Shown one piece after another: positions 26,496 through 28,586 of a DNA stretch of 28,586 nucleotides. Both the position numbers and the translations under genes were made by a program. A model generated the notes under the pieces. The model ran no database searches. It was not told the origin of the DNA and worked only from the letters and a program-made list of their open reading frames with translations. The stretch is taken from the IMG/VR virus record IMGVR_UViG_3300020731_000409, positions 1 to 28,586 of that record, one strand, 5' to 3'. Within the stretch, counting starts at the first letter, position 1. Each line of letters begins with the position of its first letter. The stretch is from a virus.

Positions 26496-28586
26496 TCAAA
26501 TGTAAATAAATCATCAAAACTTGTTTTAATATCAGTATTTTCTTCAATCTTCCAGTCTAGCACACCTAATAGGTTTTCGACCTTTTGATCTACAATAGTC
26601 ATTTCCATACTCGAATCATCAAATGGTAATTCTTTAAACCATTTAGGTATATGTAATTCATCTGTTGGATAGCCTACACTAGTAAGTCCAAGTGGATTAT
26701 CTTTGAGCTTACATACAATAGTTTTCATACCGTCTACAATACTGGTACTATAGTTATCGCCGTGCATCTTCTTAAGACGATTCCAGTTCATTGCCGCACG
26801 AACGTGTCCAGGCATATTGGCTTTGCCTAGACGTTCTTCTTCGGCTGTGTACTTGGTTAAGTTGTTTACACGTTTAGGTGTACCCTTTTCCCAGGCTGGT
26901 CGTCCAGCAAATAGTATTTTAAAGTCTTTGACCTTGGCGATAACGTCATCTCTAGTAGCACCAGTTAAGACATCCATTAACAGTTCACTCAAGAAGTCTT
27001 GTACTACCTTAGGGGTATCTGAACGCTTAAGGTCAAGACCCATGGCTTTCATCTTACCTGGCTTGCCGTGTGTGTCTAAACGCACACCTTCCATATCAAA
27101 GATTAATACCCCATAGCGTTTTTTCTTAATAAACAACCCCTTAGACGCAATAAGTTCGCGACCCGCCGCAATAATAGCACCCATCTCACGCGGACAATGA
27201 CAAGCACGTTCCATAAATGCCGGGAATGAGTCATTAACCGAGTCGGCAATAGTATCATATAGTTGTACACAGATTTCTCTGTTCCATTCCATATTACCCT
27301 TGGCTACTTCCTCTTTAATTTGCGGCCAGGCTGAGAAATAGACCGAGTCCGTGTCCCCGTAGATGATTGCGTCTCCGATATGATCGTACTTCCCCGTAAT
27401 TGCTTCATTAACGTGCGAGTCCATGTGCTTCGCGATAATACGACCCGTAAGCGTCGTACTTTGCCCAATCCTTTGGTCGAAGAACCTACAGCCCGGATTA
27501 AGGATCGCGCCATAGAGCGAATTGAGGTTAATTTTTTTGACGAGTTGCCTCTTGTCCCAGAACGCTTGATCTTCCTTAGATGTTGCGGCTTTCTTTTTAG
27601 CTTGCATTTCTTTACGTTCGGCATACCATCTCTCCAATAAGCCCGGGATAATACCCTTTATATCAAATCTAAATATAGTACCATTGGCACTGATAGTCCA
27701 AGGTTGGTTGCTGTCAAATATCAGCTTCCATACATTGGCCGCACTCAGTACATCACTGGATCCATCTTGCCAGTCAATGGTAATTTCTGTACCAACTTCC
27801 ATATTCATTACTGCCTGATACTCTAGTGTACCAAACATATTTTCCCACGCATCCGCAAAACTTGATCCCCCGGCGATCTTTTCACGGATATAGTGATCGG
27901 TCATTGTCGTTCTAAGTTGTCCGACGATTGTTTCGGGCCCCATGTTAAGAGCACGGATCGCCGACGGGTAGAGCGAATTGATATCGATCGCTCCGATGTA
28001 TTCGTGCATACCTCTTTTGGGATAAGCAACATAGGCACCTGCGGCCTGCGTTTCTCCTTGATCATCTCTACTCCTTCGGTTAGGTACAATCATATTACGA
28101 CTGTGGGCTTCATTAATAATAGCTTGTTCAGTAACTGCTACAGCACCCATTGTAGTCTGTAGCAATACTGTGTTGTCGTGTGCTAGTTCGTTAGCTAAAT
28201 CTAAGAATCTTAGTTTCTGATCCAGTTTAGATAACAACATAGTATCTTGTCGGTTATACTCAATAAACGTTGGAAAGTCTTTGTTGTAAAGTTGATCTAA
28301 TGTACCTTCGTACGGCGTTTTACTATCGCCTAATTCGTATTCAGCAATTGCATCTAGGCTATAACTGTGACGTTCTTCATAGGTATATTTTCTATACAAC
28401 TGCATATAGTCCATATGTACGCGACCAATTAAATCAAATGTTAATTGTTCTGCGCCAAAACGTTCAAAGGTACGTTGCTTAGGAAATTGTCCCCACAGGC
28501 ATAAACGGCGAGTATCGTCTTTGCTCAATACTCGATGAATACGCATAACAGTATAGGGAATATCGAAACCTTCCGAGTTCCATCCG
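26492..28586 (-). CDS. 43: DNA polymerase, family B (T4 gp43-like), N-terminus cut by window edge
   Basis: The frame is open to the window end: codons beyond 28546 read WNSEGFDIPYTV, the exonuclease II motif of T4 polymerase, so the visible Met at 28546 is not the start. About 698 residues of roughly 850-900 are present. Motifs: GAIDINSLYPSAI (motif A), KKINLNSLYGAI (motif B), AIIYGDTDSVYF (motif C), then the thumb and the C-terminal TSFDDLFTFE, the clamp-binding peptide. It copies the phage genome with 3' proofreading. Two stretches (about 27340-27560 and 27880-28050), exactly over motifs A, B and C, use ACG, TCG, CTC, GGG, GGA and GTC codons unlike the rest. Confidence 0.96.
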   Translation of the reverse strand, partial: GWNSEGFDIPYTVMRIHRVLSKDDTRRLCLWGQFPKQRTFERFGAEQLTFDLIGRVHMDYMQLYRKYTYEERHSYSLDAIAEYELGDSKTPYEGTLDQLYNKDFPTFIEYNRQDTMLLSKLDQKLRFLDLANELAHDNTVLLQTTMGAVAVTEQAIINEAHSRNMIVPNRRSRDDQGETQAAGAYVAYPKRGMHEYIGAIDINSLYPSAIRALNMGPETIVGQLRTTMTDHYIREKIAGGSSFADAWENMFGTLEYQAVMNMEVGTEITIDWQDGSSDVLSAANVWKLIFDSNQPWTISANGTIFRFDIKGIIPGLLERWYAERKEMQAKKKAATSKEDQAFWDKRQLVKKINLNSLYGAILNPGCRFFDQRIGQSTTLTGRIIAKHMDSHVNEAITGKYDHIGDAIIYGDTDSVYFSAWPQIKEEVAKGNMEWNREICVQLYDTIADSVNDSFPAFMERACHCPREMGAIIAAGRELIASKGLFIKKKRYGVLIFDMEGVRLDTHGKPGKMKAMGLDLKRSDTPKVVQDFLSELLMDVLTGATRDDVIAKVKDFKILFAGRPAWEKGTPKRVNNLTKYTAEEERLGKANMPGHVRAAMNWNRLKKMHGDNYSTSIVDGMKTIVCKLKDNPLGLTSVGYPTDELHIPKWFKELPFDDSSMEMTIVDQKVENLLGVLDWKIEENTDIKTSFDDLFTFE

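Noticed and set aside
27304-27624. Minus-strand 106-codon frame inside gp43
   Set aside because: Arg/Lys-rich shadow of the polymerase motif B/C region; no independent start signal.
1-28586. tRNA genes, CRISPR arrays, insertion sequences, integrase or attachment sites
   Set aside because: Almost no non-coding space exists; no cloverleaf, spaced repeats, transposase motifs or terminal repeats were seen.

Overview
The window is a stretch of a T4-like (straboviral or cyanophage/pelagiphage-type) myovirus genome. The markers are a family B DNA polymerase (gp43-like, cut by the right edge), a sliding clamp (gp45-like) and a T4 RNase H-like 5' nuclease. They sit among dozens of small, tightly packed, mostly uncharacterised phage genes. 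Every supported gene is on the minus strand, so transcription runs from high to low coordinates. Base composition looks moderately AT-rich. No photosynthesis gene, tRNA, structural-module gene or bacterial housekeeping operon is visible. The accessory genes (MazG, FolE/QueD/QueE, heme oxygenase, phosphoribosyltransferase, GalE, sulfotransferase) resemble those of aquatic T4-like phages. The host cannot be named from this sequence.

Layout in transcription order (right to left): gp43 (28586-26492); a methyltransferase; gp45 with its own promoter; a sulfotransferase; a tRNA-guanine transglycosylase (TGT)-superfamily protein, probably a DpdA-type DNA transglycosylase (24173-22635); a DUF465 protein; an unknown; a QueD-like T-fold protein; small unknowns; a GT-B-type glycosyltransferase (20714-19536); a large acidic zinc-ribbon protein; a heme oxygenase/CDGSH pair with a small HemA-tail-like protein (17755-16737); a surface-sugar group of GalE, a DUF6165-like protein and a short DegT-type aminotransferase (16740-14766); FolE with its own promoter; small virion-like or unknown proteins including a duplicated pair; a cupin; a phosphoribosyltransferase; a GIY-YIG-like protein; QueD, MazG and QueE (10553-8770); membrane and unknown proteins; three SGNH-fold proteins in a row (7290-5204); the 5' nuclease; small membrane proteins; a fourth SGNH protein; unknowns; a SleB-type hydrolase; and an overlapping PD-(D/E)XK endonuclease/beta-class DNA methyltransferase pair that runs off the left edge.

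The main biological theme is DNA modification. FolE, QueD and QueE make 7-carboxy-7-deazaguanine from GTP, and a DpdA-like transglycosylase could put a 7-deazaguanine into phage DNA. QueC is not in the window, so the final base is open. The DpdA-like protein carries near its C-terminus a peptide (FDDLFEFE) nearly identical to the extreme C-terminus of the phage DNA polymerase (FDDLFTFE), which is where T4 polymerase binds its clamp. This suggests the modification enzyme is tethered to the sliding clamp and acts at or behind the fork. The same window also holds a separate restriction-modification-like pair. About twenty gene junctions use the four-base ATGA stop/start overlap, so expression is probably driven by a few promoters plus translational coupling. 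Several sigma70-like promoters can be read in the rare intergenic gaps. Two of them would start transcription at or within a base or two of the ATG.
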